Translations under genes and position numbers: made by a program
Assembly (NCBI GenBank): GCA_902572515.1
Contig: CACGGJ010000006.1
Coordinates: 1 to 53,652 of the forward strand
Direction of reading: 5' to 3'
Length of the DNA: 53,652 nucleotides
Source of the DNA: an uncultured Pelagibacteraceae bacterium
GTDB taxonomy: Bacteria > Pseudomonadota > Alphaproteobacteria > Pelagibacterales > Pelagibacteraceae
Shown here: piece by piece, positions 36,438 to 44,704 of the stretch
Layout of the letters: every line of letters begins with the position of its first letter
How positions within the stretch are numbered: the first letter of the stretch is position 1
The notes under the pieces: model-generated
The model's input: only the letters and a program-made list of their open reading frames with translations
The model's database searches: none
Told to the model about the DNA's origin: nothing

Positions 36438-37215
36438 AAACTTTAGGAAACCAATCATCTCTCATCAAATCTCCTGTTTTTAAATTAATTCCATCAAATG
36501 GGGGTGAGGTTGGTCCTCCTCTATCAATATATTTTACATCATCTCCTATAAATCGCATCGAAAATGCTCTTCGTGATTTAGAAGAGTTATTTCCCGTTGA
36601 ACCATGTACAGTTTTAAAATTAAATAAAACAGCATCCCCTAAACCTAGTTTTGGAATTAAAATATTTTTTTTAAATTCTTTTGATGGAGGTAAATCCATA
36701 AAAGAACTATCATCATCATACCAAGATTGGTTATTGGACCATTTAGTGGGTCTAATTAACTTTGACCATTTGTGAGAACCTAAAATTAATTTAAGATTAT
36801 TTTTATGATTAACCTCATCTAATGGAATCCAAAAACTTCCTGTATCGTTACCATCAACACAATAATAAGGCATATCTTGATGCCATGGTGTCTCTTTGTG
36901 AGTACCTGGATCCTTTATAAAAATATGTTCATGGAATATTTGAGTAGATTTAGAATTAGTTGCTTCTGCAACTATTTGAGCTGCAGGTGAATTATATAAA
37001 CAATCCTTAAATTCCTCTATCCTTTCCCAATTGCAATAATCTTCAAAGAATCTTCCATTATCATCAGTTACATTTTCTCTTCCATGCTTACTTGGATTAT
37101 CTAAAACTTTTTGAAATCCTTTTCTAAGTGGTTCAATCCAATCTTTAAATACATCCTTGATTATTATTACACCATCATTTTGATAATTATTAATTTGTTT
37201 ATCGGATAAAAACAT
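36427..37215 (-). CDS. Phytanoyl-CoA dioxygenase (PhyH) family protein
   Basis: A 262-residue Fe(II)/2-oxoglutarate-dependent dioxygenase of the PhyH family. The iron triad is H-x-D in TPWHQDMPYYCVDG and the distal histidine in FKTVHGSTGNN; the 2-oxoglutarate arginine is in RRAFSMRF. Other family marks are the start YQNDGVIIIKDVF and FEDYCNWERI. The actual substrate is unknown, since this family hydroxylates many small molecules. It follows the ABC permease by five bases as the last gene of the polyamine/amino-acid transport run, which suggests, without proving, action on a related imported compound. Confidence 0.85.
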   Translation of the reverse strand: MFLSDKQINNYQNDGVIIIKDVFKDWIEPLRKGFQKVLDNPSKHGRENVTDDNGRFFEDYCNWERIEEFKDCLYNSPAAQIVAEATNSKSTQIFHEHIFIKDPGTHKETPWHQDMPYYCVDGNDTGSFWIPLDEVNHKNNLKLILGSHKWSKLIRPTKWSNNQSWYDDDSSFMDLPPSKEFKKNILIPKLGLGDAVLFNFKTVHGSTGNNSSKSRRAFSMRFIGDDVKYIDRGGPTSPPFDGINLKTGDLMRDDWFPKVFNS

Positions 37216-37220
37216 TTCTA

Positions 37221-37895
37221 TTATTGAAAGCTGTACTTTTTCTCTAAATATTTAATCACATTATGAATGATAAAAGTCATGAACAAATAAATTCCACCAG
37301 CAACAATGAATACTTCGATTGGTTTAAAAGTTGTTGAAATTATATATTTAGCAACGCCAGTTAAATCCATTAAAGTTACGGTGCTTGCTAATGAGGTTCC
37401 TTTCATCATCAAAATGATTTCATTTCCGTAGGCAGGAAGTGATTGTCGAATGGCAATTGGAATTTGGATTTTATAAAAGATTATTTTGTTTGATATTCCT
37501 AGGCTTTTTCCGGCCTCGATTATACCAGGTTTTATTGTTTGAAATGCTGATCTTAAAATTTCAGATGTATATGCGCCAGTATTTAAAGTAAATGCTATTA
37601 TTGCACACCAATAAGGTTCTTTTAAAATTACCCATAAAAATGTTGTTCTTAAATATTCTATTTGTCCTAATCCAAAATAAATAATAAAAATCTGTACCAA
37701 TAATGGTGTTCCTCTGAATACATAAGAATAACCATATGCAAATCTATTAATAAATATATTTTTGTTTAATCTTAAAATTGCAAAGAAAAGACCTAAGAAT
37801 AATCCAAAAAATAATGATGCAGATAATAATTTTAAAGTAACTACTGTTGCTCCTAAGAGTTTGGGGAAACTGGTGACCATTAAATCAAAATCCAT
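37221..37895 (-). CDS. Amino-acid ABC transporter permease (HisM/ArtM-like)
   Basis: A 224-residue inner-membrane permease of the polar amino acid (HisMQ) type with five helices. The family beginning GATVVTLKLLSASLFFGLFLG is present, then FRGTPLLVQIFIIYFGLG, and the EAA loop in EAGKSLGISNKIIFYKIQIPIAIR that docks on the ATPase. It pairs with the preceding permease (its start overlaps that stop by one base) and with the binding protein upstream. No ATPase gene is in this operon. HisMQ systems take up arginine, lysine, ornithine, histidine or related opines. Confidence 0.93.
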   Translation of the reverse strand: MDFDLMVTSFPKLLGATVVTLKLLSASLFFGLFLGLFFAILRLNKNIFINRFAYGYSYVFRGTPLLVQIFIIYFGLGQIEYLRTTFLWVILKEPYWCAIIAFTLNTGAYTSEILRSAFQTIKPGIIEAGKSLGISNKIIFYKIQIPIAIRQSLPAYGNEIILMMKGTSLASTVTLMDLTGVAKYIISTTFKPIEVFIVAGGIYLFMTFIIHNVIKYLEKKYSFQ

Positions 37896-38588
37896 TAATA
37901 CCCCTTGCTATACCTAACTTCTAACTTGTTAATTAATTTCATACTCACATAAGTAAGCATTAGATATAAAACTGCTGCAAATGAATAGAAGAATAATGGA
38001 TCTCTAGTAGATCCTGCTGCAATATAAGATTGTCTCATTATTTCAACCAATCCCGTAACTGAAATAAGAGACGTATCTTTTAATGTTATTTGCCAAACAT
38101 TGCTTAAATTTGGAATAGCTAACCTTAGCATTTGAGGTAAAATTATTTTATAGAACTGCCCAAACTTATTTATTCCAAGAACCTTTGCGGCCTCAAATTG
38201 ACCTTTATCTATAGATTGTATGGCGCCTCTAAATACTTCTGTTGAATAAGCACCAGAAATGATTCCAATAGCCATTGATCCAGTAATAAAGGCATTAATT
38301 TCTATGTATTCATAATACCCAAAAATAGAAGCTACATACATGATGGCTCCACTGCCACCAAAGAAAAAAAGATAAATTACTAAAAGCTCAGGAACTCCTC
38401 TAATAACTGTTGTATAAAAATTACCAACTAAATTTAAAGTTTTATATTTTGAAAGTTTTAAAGGAGTAAAAATTAAAGCGAAAAAAAAAACCAACTAACA
38501 TTGCTGTAATCGATACAGCAATCGTCATTAGGGTTGCATAGAATAGCTCGTCACCCCAACCTGTTTTACCAAATGCTAGAAGTTCCAT
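37895..38588 (-). CDS. Amino-acid ABC transporter permease (HisQ/ArtQ-like), frameshifted
   Basis: Partner permease of the HisMQ pair, about 230 residues when repaired. The N-terminus (MELLAFGKTGWGDELFYATL, from ATG 38588) is in another frame than the main part, and removing one base from the 10-base A run at 38481-38490 (coding T run) joins them through AMLVGFFFALIFTPLKLS. The rest has IRGVPELLVIYLFFFGG and the EAA loop EAAKVLGINKFGQFYKIILP. The start lies only two bases after a strong hairpin, with no visible ribosome site. Probably a sequence error or slippage rather than a dead gene, because everything else is intact. Confidence 0.85.
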
Positions 38589-38590
38589 AT

Positions 38591-38624
38591 AGATTGGCGA
38601 CTATATATTATAGTCGCCAAATCT
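38591..38624. repeat. Strong intercistronic hairpin between binding protein and permease genes
   Basis: TTGGCGACTATA (38594-38605) and TATAGTCGCCAA (38609-38620) form a perfect 12-bp stem with a 3-base loop, extended by AGA/TCT across one bulged base. It lies between the stop of the binding-protein gene (38633) and the permease ATG (38588). No T run follows on the minus strand. Such stems in transporter operons can protect the 3' end of the binding-protein message. Confidence 0.8.
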
Positions 38625-38632
38625 GAAAATGA

Positions 38633-39484
38633 TTACATAGATGCGTCGAAACCAAAGTGTTTAATAGCAAGTTTGCTAATAATACCTTTTTTTCGAGCTA
38701 CATTAATTGCTCTGTTGAAATCTTTAAGTAATTTTGCATCTCTTTTTCCAATTGCATCATCACCACCTTGTCTAATTCCAACACCAACACCATTACCAAA
38801 TGCGCCACCTGAAAATGTTGGTCCAACTAACACAACTGGTTTACCTGATTTATCAGCATAGTCTGTAAATGCAACTGCTGCAGCTAATGCAACATCACAT
38901 CTACCAGATGTTAAATCTAAGTTAACTTCGTCTTGAGTTTTATAAGTTCTAACATTTACACTTCCTACATCACCTGACTCTAAAAAGTTTTGGTGAATAG
39001 TTCCTGTTTGTGTACAAACAGTTTTACCAGCAAGTGCACCTGTTAAAGTCTTAAGAGCTTTATTAACATCAGAGCCACCTAAGGAAAGATTAATACCTTC
39101 TGGTGTATCCATTCCTTCTAAACTTGAACCTTTCATTACTGCGAGAGACGCAACTTCATCTGCATATCCTTGAGAAAATGTAATTGTTTTTTGTCTTTCA
39201 GCCGTAATTGACATTCCAGCCATTATTGCATCAAACTTTCTCATTAATAATGCAGGGATCATTCCATCCCAATCTTGTTCAACTATTGTACATTCATGTT
39301 TCATGATTGCACAAAGCTCTTGAGCTAACTCAACCTCAAAACCAATAAGATTACCAGATGCATCTTTTGAATTCCATGGTGGGTAAGCACCCTCAGTTCC
39401 GATTTTTATTTTATCAGCATAAACGTTTGCGAATAATAATAAGGAAGCTAGAACTGTTAAAATAGTTTTTTTGAATATATTCAT
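38633..39484 (-). CDS. Amino-acid ABC transporter, periplasmic binding protein (family 3)
   Basis: A 283-residue periplasmic solute-binding protein. The signal peptide is about residues 1-23 (MNIFKKTILTVLASLLLFAN, cut near VYA). The mature part has family 3 marks: IKIGTEGAYPPWN, NLIGFEVELAQEL, DWDGMIPALLMRKFDAIMAGM and ITAERQKTITFS, with the ligand arginine in that region. The aromatic and arginine residues fit basic amino acids, octopine-type or related ligands, but the precise ligand is open. AAGGAG six bases upstream of the start sits inside a hairpin (39491-39507). It follows the SpeD/SpeE fusion by 59 bases. Confidence 0.93.
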   Translation of the reverse strand: MNIFKKTILTVLASLLLFANVYADKIKIGTEGAYPPWNSKDASGNLIGFEVELAQELCAIMKHECTIVEQDWDGMIPALLMRKFDAIMAGMSITAERQKTITFSQGYADEVASLAVMKGSSLEGMDTPEGINLSLGGSDVNKALKTLTGALAGKTVCTQTGTIHQNFLESGDVGSVNVRTYKTQDEVNLDLTSGRCDVALAAAVAFTDYADKSGKPVVLVGPTFSGGAFGNGVGVGIRQGGDDAIGKRDAKLLKDFNRAINVARKKGIISKLAIKHFGFDASM

Positions 39485-39490
39485 TATTAT

Positions 39491-39507
39491 CTCCTTTAAT
39501 TAAGGAG
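39491..39507 (-). promoter_or_regulatory. Hairpin sequestering the ribosome site of the binding-protein gene
   Basis: On the minus strand CTCCTT and AAGGAG form a 6-bp stem with a 5-base loop. The AAGGAG arm is the Shine-Dalgarno sequence, six bases before the ATG at 39484. Pairing would hide it, so translation may be controlled by structure opening (upstream ribosomes, protein or temperature). Confidence 0.55.
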
Positions 39508-39543
39508 AATTATTTCACAAATTTAAATAAGAAAAAAGAAAAA

Positions 39544-40584
39544 TTAATGATTAATTGATGAAGAAAAATTCCAAGAGCAATCAAAGCTAGGTATATAAAT
39601 TCTTGCTAATTTAGCATTTCCAAAGTTTTTATTAAAAACATTTAGCCAATTTTCAACCTGTTGTGGTTTTTTGTCCTGACTTCCAACTTGCGCAGTAATT
39701 ACTCCTTTGGGTTTAAGTATTCTAACTAATGAGTCCATATTTTTAGCTGCAAGGTCTATACAAAATTGATCATCATTTAAATCAACAAAGATATGATCAT
39801 AAGTATCATCATTTACTGATTTAATACTCTCAAAAGCGTCACCCCAAACACATTTAACAGAATTTTTTTCTGTAGCCTTTTTTCCTATATCTCCAAGGTG
39901 CTTATTGCAAACATCAACTACTTCAGGGTCTAGTTCGTACCAATCAACAAAATTAAATTTTTTAGAAATACACTCTCTAGCAACTCCTCCATCACCACCA
40001 CCAATTATTGCGGCTCTTTCATTATCTTTATTTAAATTTAAACCAGAGCCAACAAATGTTGAGCTGTATAAATGTTCATCAGTTGAAGCAACTTGTATTT
40101 CACCATCTATAAACAAAGATTTTCCAAACTGTTCTAAGTCTAAAATTTCAATATGCTGACCTACTTTAGATTTAAAATCCTCTAAAACATCATTTACTAT
40201 GTAAGATTTTTGTAATCCTGGTGAGCTATAAATGTCATGATAAAGAGATTTTGTATCTCTATTAAATTCTTTTTTAACTATTCTTTTATGTTTAAATTCT
40301 TTTTTTATAATTTCAATTGCAACTGAAGGACTTACTTTTCCACATGTAAAGAAATCGAAGCTAATAATACCTTTTTCTGGAAATGTATGAAAACTGATAT
40401 GACTTTCTGCCAACAATGCAAGAATGGTAAAACCCTGAGGTTCAAATTTATACTTTGATATATTTAAGATTGTTACTTTTGCAGCTTTAGCAATATCATG
40501 GATTACTTTTTCAAAAATAGATGGATCATACTCTTTAATTGTTCCAATTATATCTAGTGTAATGTGCTCCCCAACTTTAGTCAT
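39544..40584 (-). CDS. Fused S-adenosylmethionine decarboxylase and spermidine synthase-like protein
   Basis: A 346-residue fusion. Residues ~1-105 are a bacterial SpeD: the self-cleavage site is E60-S61 in LLAESHISFHTFPEKG (pyruvoyl from S61), with H66 and C81 in DFFTCG as the processing and proton-donor residues. Residues ~112-346 are an aminopropyltransferase (SpeE) fold with FGKSLFIDGEIQVAS, the SAM-type loop AAIIGGGDGGVAREC (191-205) and YELDPEVVDVC. Decarboxylated SAM could pass straight to the transferase to make spermidine or a related polyamine, releasing methylthioadenosine. The substrate-binding segment (DEHLYSS) differs from classic SpeE (usually DExxYHE), so the amine is not certain. 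Confidence 0.87.
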   Translation of the reverse strand: MTKVGEHITLDIIGTIKEYDPSIFEKVIHDIAKAAKVTILNISKYKFEPQGFTILALLAESHISFHTFPEKGIISFDFFTCGKVSPSVAIEIIKKEFKHKRIVKKEFNRDTKSLYHDIYSSPGLQKSYIVNDVLEDFKSKVGQHIEILDLEQFGKSLFIDGEIQVASTDEHLYSSTFVGSGLNLNKDNERAAIIGGGDGGVARECISKKFNFVDWYELDPEVVDVCNKHLGDIGKKATEKNSVKCVWGDAFESIKSVNDDTYDHIFVDLNDDQFCIDLAAKNMDSLVRILKPKGVITAQVGSQDKKPQQVENWLNVFNKNFGNAKLARIYIPSFDCSWNFSSSINH

Positions 40585-40588
40585 AAAA

Positions 40589-41254
40589 CTAACTGCTTTT
40601 ATAATTTTTAACTTTTTCCAAGATTTTTTTCATTTCAGCAAAAGAAAGTTTCTTGGGCTCTCCCATCTTTAAAGCAATAATATATTGATGGCAAATATTT
40701 TCTACTTCTTGTGCAAGCTCGAAAGCTTTAGATAAATTTTCTCCAAATGCAACTTGTCCATGATTTGCCATAAGACATGCTTTTCTATTTTTCAAAGCTT
40801 TAATCATATTTGTGGAAAGTTCATGGGTACCAAAAGTTGCATACTCAGAACATCTAATATCTTCACCACCTGCAAGAGCAATCATATAATGAAATGGTGG
40901 GATAGATTTTCCATGAGTAGATACTGCAGTAGCATGAGGTGAATGGGCATGGACTATTGCTTTTGCTTCCCACTTGTTTTTATAAATATCTTGATGAAAA
41001 CGCCATTCTGATGATGGGTTTTTTCCAGAATTAAACCAAGATAAAAAGTCTTTTTCTTCGTTTAAAGATAAAAAAACAATATCCTCTGGTTCTAATAATT
41101 CGTATTTTTTTCCTGACGGGGTGATGAAAAAACCCTCAATTCCATCCTCAACACCTCTAACTGAAATATTTCCTGATCTTAAAGGAGATAAATTTGTTGT
41201 ATTGAGTTTAATAGAATATTCAATTACCTCTTGTCTTTCCTTTAGATTGCTCAT
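40589..41254 (-). CDS. Class II aldolase, candidate methylthioribulose-1-phosphate (DHAP-shunt) aldolase
   Basis: A 221-residue zinc aldolase of the fuculose-1-phosphate/ribulose-5-phosphate epimerase family. Zinc ligands are in [13 protein letters not shown] and the later [10 protein letters not shown]; the catalytic glutamate is in [12 protein letters not shown], and SGNISVRG and TPSG bind phosphate. It overlaps the mtnA stop (ATGA), directly after the two enzymes that make methylthioribulose-1-phosphate. This favours the aldolase that cleaves that compound to dihydroxyacetone phosphate and methylthioacetaldehyde, over the MtnB dehydratase, whose sequence is also in this superfamily. MtnB remains the alternative. 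Confidence 0.8.
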   Translation of the reverse strand: MSNLKERQEVIEYSIKLNTTNLSPLRSGNISVRGVEDGIEGFFITPSGKKYELLEPEDIVFLSLNEEKDFLSWFNSGKNPSSEWRFHQDIYKNKWEAKAIVHAHSPHATAVSTHGKSIPPFHYMIALAGGEDIRCSEYATFGTHELSTNMIKALKNRKACLMANHGQVAFGENLSKAFELAQEVENICHQYIIALKMGEPKKLSFAEMKKILEKVKNYKSS

Positions 41255-42323
41255 TTAAATAATTCTTTTAATCCTTGTGTTGAAGCCTCACATATTCCTT
41301 TTTCAGTAATCAAACCCGTAACATATTTTGCAGGTGTAACATCAAAAGCTATATTTTTTGCATTGCTTTTTTTTAGGATATATCAAAACTTTCTTAAGTT
41401 GATTATTCTCATCAATACCCTCAACATGAGATAATTCCTCTGAATTTCTTTCTTCAATTGGGATATCTTTAGCATCATTAATTTCCCAATCAATTGTTGA
41501 ACTTGGGAGAGCAACATAAAAAGGAACATTATTATCGTGGGCAGCTAATGCTTTAAGATATGTTCCAATTTTATTACAAACATCTCCATTAGATAAAGTT
41601 CTATCAGTCCCAACAATACACATATCTACCTCGCCTCTCTGCATTAAAATTCCACCAGTGTTGTCAGCAATAATAGTGTTTGAAATTTCTTCCTCATTTA
41701 ATTCATATGAAGTTAAATTTGCACCTTGGTTCCTTGGTCTGGTTTCATCGACCCATACATGAACTGGAATCCCTTTTTTATGAGCATGATAAATTGGTGA
41801 GGTTGCTGTTCCCCAATTAATTGTTGCTAACCAACCTGCATTACAATGAGTTAAAATATTAACTGTATCTTTTTTTTTATTATAGATTTCTTCAATTATT
41901 TTTAGTCCATTAGTACCAATATTTTCACAAAACTTTTCATCTTCATTGCATATTTCTTTTGCTTCATTTAATGCAATGTCTAAAGTTTTATTGCTATTAA
42001 TTCCAGCTAATTTTTTCATCATGCGGTCTACAGCCCACTTTAAATTAATAGCAGTAGGTCTTGATTGAATTAGTTCTTTTGCACTTTTTTTTTATAAATT
42101 CTGGATCATTATTTTCTTGAACTGCCAAAGCTAGACCATAAGCAGCTGTACCTCCAATTAGAGGTGCTCCTCTTACCTCCATAACTTTAATTGCATTAAT
42201 TGCATCATTTACAATTTTAAGTTCTTTAATTACAAATTGGTGAGGAAGTTTTGTTTGATCAATAATCTTAACAACATTATTTTCAAACCAAATAGTTCGA
42301 TACTCTTTTCCCTCTATTCTCAT
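41251..42323 (-). CDS. mtnA: Methylthioribose-1-phosphate isomerase, two frameshifts
   Basis: Isomerises methylthioribose-1-phosphate to methylthioribulose-1-phosphate. The protein is about 356 residues once two extra bases are removed: one in the 9-base T run at 42085-42093, joining FIKK to [18 protein letters not shown], and one in the 8-base T run at 41367-41374, restoring [18 protein letters not shown] to the end. Motifs: [28 protein letters not shown] with the catalytic cysteine, [13 protein letters not shown], and [20 protein letters not shown] with the catalytic aspartate. It overlaps mtnP upstream and the aldolase downstream by four bases each, so coupling is tight. Confidence 0.88.
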
Positions 42324-43192
42324 TTATTTAACACTCTACCTGCTACAGTTTTTAATTTATCAATTGTTTTTTTTGTTCTTTCTGCATGAGCTGTTATAAT
42401 TGCTACATCTAAACAATTGTTAGTTGGATCGTTAGGGTCAATGTGATTTTCATAATTATCTATTAAATTTTTAATCATTACTTTAGCTTTTTCAGCGTTT
42501 CCTAATAAAACTTTAATTACTTTTTGAACATCAACATTTTCATGATCTGGATGCCAACAATCAAAATCTGTAACCATCGAAACTGATGCATATCTAATCT
42601 CGGCTTCTCTTGCCAGCTTTGCCTCTGGCATATTAGTCATTCCAATTACATCAGCCTTCCATGATCTATATAAATTAGACTCTGCTAATGTTGAAAATTG
42701 AGGCCCTTCCATAACTACATAAGTTCCATTTCTTTGATAATCTATATTTGATATTTTAATTGCATCCTCACATGCATTCATTAATCCATTAGAAGTAGGA
42801 TAAGCCATTGATACATGAGCTACTATCTCATCATCAAAAAATGTTTTTGCTCTTGCAAAGGTTCTATCAATAAATTGATCTACAATGACAAATTTTCCAG
42901 GAGGTAAATCTTCTTTAAGAGATCCTACAGCTGATACAGAAACAATATCAGTAACTCCAAGTTGTTTTAGTGCATCTATATTTGCTCTAAAATTAATGTT
43001 AGATGGGCTGATAAAATGCCCTCGACCATGTCTTGGTAAAAAATAAACTTCCTTACCATTATATTTAGTTTTTAAAATTTGATCTGATGGTTTTCCCCAA
43101 GGGGTATTTAATTCAAGCAACTCTCTATCTATAAATTCTTCAACATCATAAAGACCACTTCCACCTATTATTGCTAATTTATTAGTTGTCAT
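42320..43192 (-). CDS. mtnP: S-methyl-5'-thioadenosine phosphorylase
   Basis: Splits methylthioadenosine into adenine and methylthioribose-1-phosphate. A 290-residue trimeric purine nucleoside phosphorylase with IGGSGLYDVEEF, TPWGKPSD, PRHGRGHFISPSNINFRANI, the catalytic region VVMEGPQFSTLAE and GMTNMPEAKLAREAEI, and MVTDFDCWH. It leads a run with mtnA, the aldolase and the SpeD/SpeE fusion. The adenine salvage gene apt is divergent only 41 bases away, so both products of the reaction have a user next door. That pairing strongly supports the role. Confidence 0.95.
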   Translation of the reverse strand: MTTNKLAIIGGSGLYDVEEFIDRELLELNTPWGKPSDQILKTKYNGKEVYFLPRHGRGHFISPSNINFRANIDALKQLGVTDIVSVSAVGSLKEDLPPGKFVIVDQFIDRTFARAKTFFDDEIVAHVSMAYPTSNGLMNACEDAIKISNIDYQRNGTYVVMEGPQFSTLAESNLYRSWKADVIGMTNMPEAKLAREAEIRYASVSMVTDFDCWHPDHENVDVQKVIKVLLGNAEKAKVMIKNLIDNYENHIDPNDPTNNCLDVAIITAHAERTKKTIDKLKTVAGRVLNK

Positions 43193-43233
43193 AATTTAAA
43201 ATATATTTATTTATACTTTTATAATTAACTATT

Positions 43234-43762
43234 ATGAACTTAAAAAAGTATATTAGATCAATTCCTGATTATCCAAAAAAAGGGATTTTATTTAGAGATA
43301 TTACAACCTTAATAAAAGATGAAAATGCATTTGCCGAGTCAATAAATCAAATAGTTGAAAAGTCAAAGAAATTTAATTTTACCAAAATTGCTGCGATTGA
43401 ATCAAGGGGTTTTGTTTTTGCGTCCGCAGTTTCATATATTTTGAAAAAACCTTTTATAATGCTAAGAAAAAAAAAATAAACTACCTGCTGAAGTTCATTC
43501 AATTGATTTTGAATTAGAATATGGAACTGCGACTATAGAAGTTCATAAAGACTCTATAAACGAAAATGATTCAGTTTTAATAATTGATGATTTAATTGCA
43601 ACTGGTGGTACTGCTGAGGCTGCAGCAAAACTTGTAGAAATTTCGAGAGGAAAAGTGGCTGCTTTTATTTTTGTTATCAATTTGTTTGACCTTGGTGGAT
43701 CAGATAATTTAACTAAAAAAAATTACAAGGTTGAAAATCTTATAGATTTTCCTGGTCACTAA
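43234..43762 (+). CDS. apt: Adenine phosphoribosyltransferase, frameshifted
   Basis: Converts adenine and PRPP to AMP. About 175 residues after repair. The start IRSIPDYPKKGILFRDITTL and AAIESRGFVFASAVSYIL are classic Apt. The frame ends early at MLRKKK because of a 10-base A run (43467-43476); with nine A the sequence continues RKKNKLPAEVHSI, then DSVLIIDDLIATGGTAEAAAKL, the PRPP-binding motif, up to DFPGH. It is divergent from mtnP, whose adenine it would recycle. The end overlaps the convergent glycosyltransferase gene by 23 bases when that gene is also repaired. Confidence 0.9.
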
Positions 43763-44647
43763 TTTTAATTATTGGTCTGAAAAAAGATTTTTTTCCTAAA
43801 ATCGCATTTAAAAATCCTTTTGCTCTATGAAGATAAATTTCTTTTTTTTTTTTATTAAATAAAAAATAAAAAAGATATTTTATTACAGCAGAAAAAAAAA
43901 GTGGGCAAAGATACCAAAAAAAGAGTTCAAAAAACCATAATGCTTTTTATTAAAGTAAAATTTTGACCATACCCAATGCCAATTTCTAGACAGCTCAATT
44001 TGATGAGCATACTTTTTGTCAACTGCACTTGCACCAAGATGTTTGATTTTAGACTTTGGAACAATATAAATATTCTCATTATTATCTGTAATTCTTTTAC
44101 ATAGGTCGTCGTTTTCTAAATAAAGAAAAATATTTTCATCAAAATATTTAAAATTTTCAAAATTATTTAAATTATTTATTCTTTTTAAATTTAAAAGCAT
44201 CGCAAATCCATCTACACTTTTTACCTTAAAAGGTTCTGTACCAATATCTGACAAAGTTTTTTTATTATAAGGTTTAAAGTTTGGAAAATTTTTTTCATCT
44301 AGAATGGGAGCTATAACACCAAAAGAAGTTAAAATATCTGATGCGTTAATGATCTCATCTATAGTGTTTTCTTTAAGAATAACGTCTGGATTTAAAATAA
44401 ATGCAAAATCAGTTAATACATGTCTCAACCCCAAATTATTACCAGAACCCATACCTACATTTTCTGACAAAATACAAGTGGTGTTGGAATGTTTTTTTTC
44501 TATTTTTTCCTTAAACAAATAGCTGTTTGAATTATCAACGACAATAATTTTTATATCTTCAGGAATTGATTGTATACAATCATGAATTACGTTTTCACTC
44601 ATAAAACTTACTATCACCACAGTTAAATTTTGCCTAGATATTGACAT
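43740..44647 (-). CDS. Glycosyltransferase family 2, frameshifted near the C-terminus
   Basis: A GT-A fold transferase beginning LTVVIVSFMSENVIHDCI, with the nucleotide-binding VVDNSNS, NVGMGSGNNLGL, and the D-x-D-like FAFILNPDVIL, then DGFAMLLNL and FLYLENDDLCKR. The open frame stops at 43883 after AHFFFLL. Adding one base to the 9-base A run at 43892-43900 continues it as FFFSAVIKYLFYFL, NKKKKEIYLHRAKGFLNAI and LGKKSFFRPIIKISDQ, a usual end of this family, to a stop at 43740 (about 302 residues). Rhamnosyltransferase-like role in O-chain or polysaccharide synthesis is likely, fitting the rfb genes that follow. This is the only missing-base event of the set. Confidence 0.8.
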
Positions 44648-44704
44648 AAGATATGTTTATTGAACTATACTAATACTTTTTAGTAATGTAAAAAATAATT
44701 TCTA

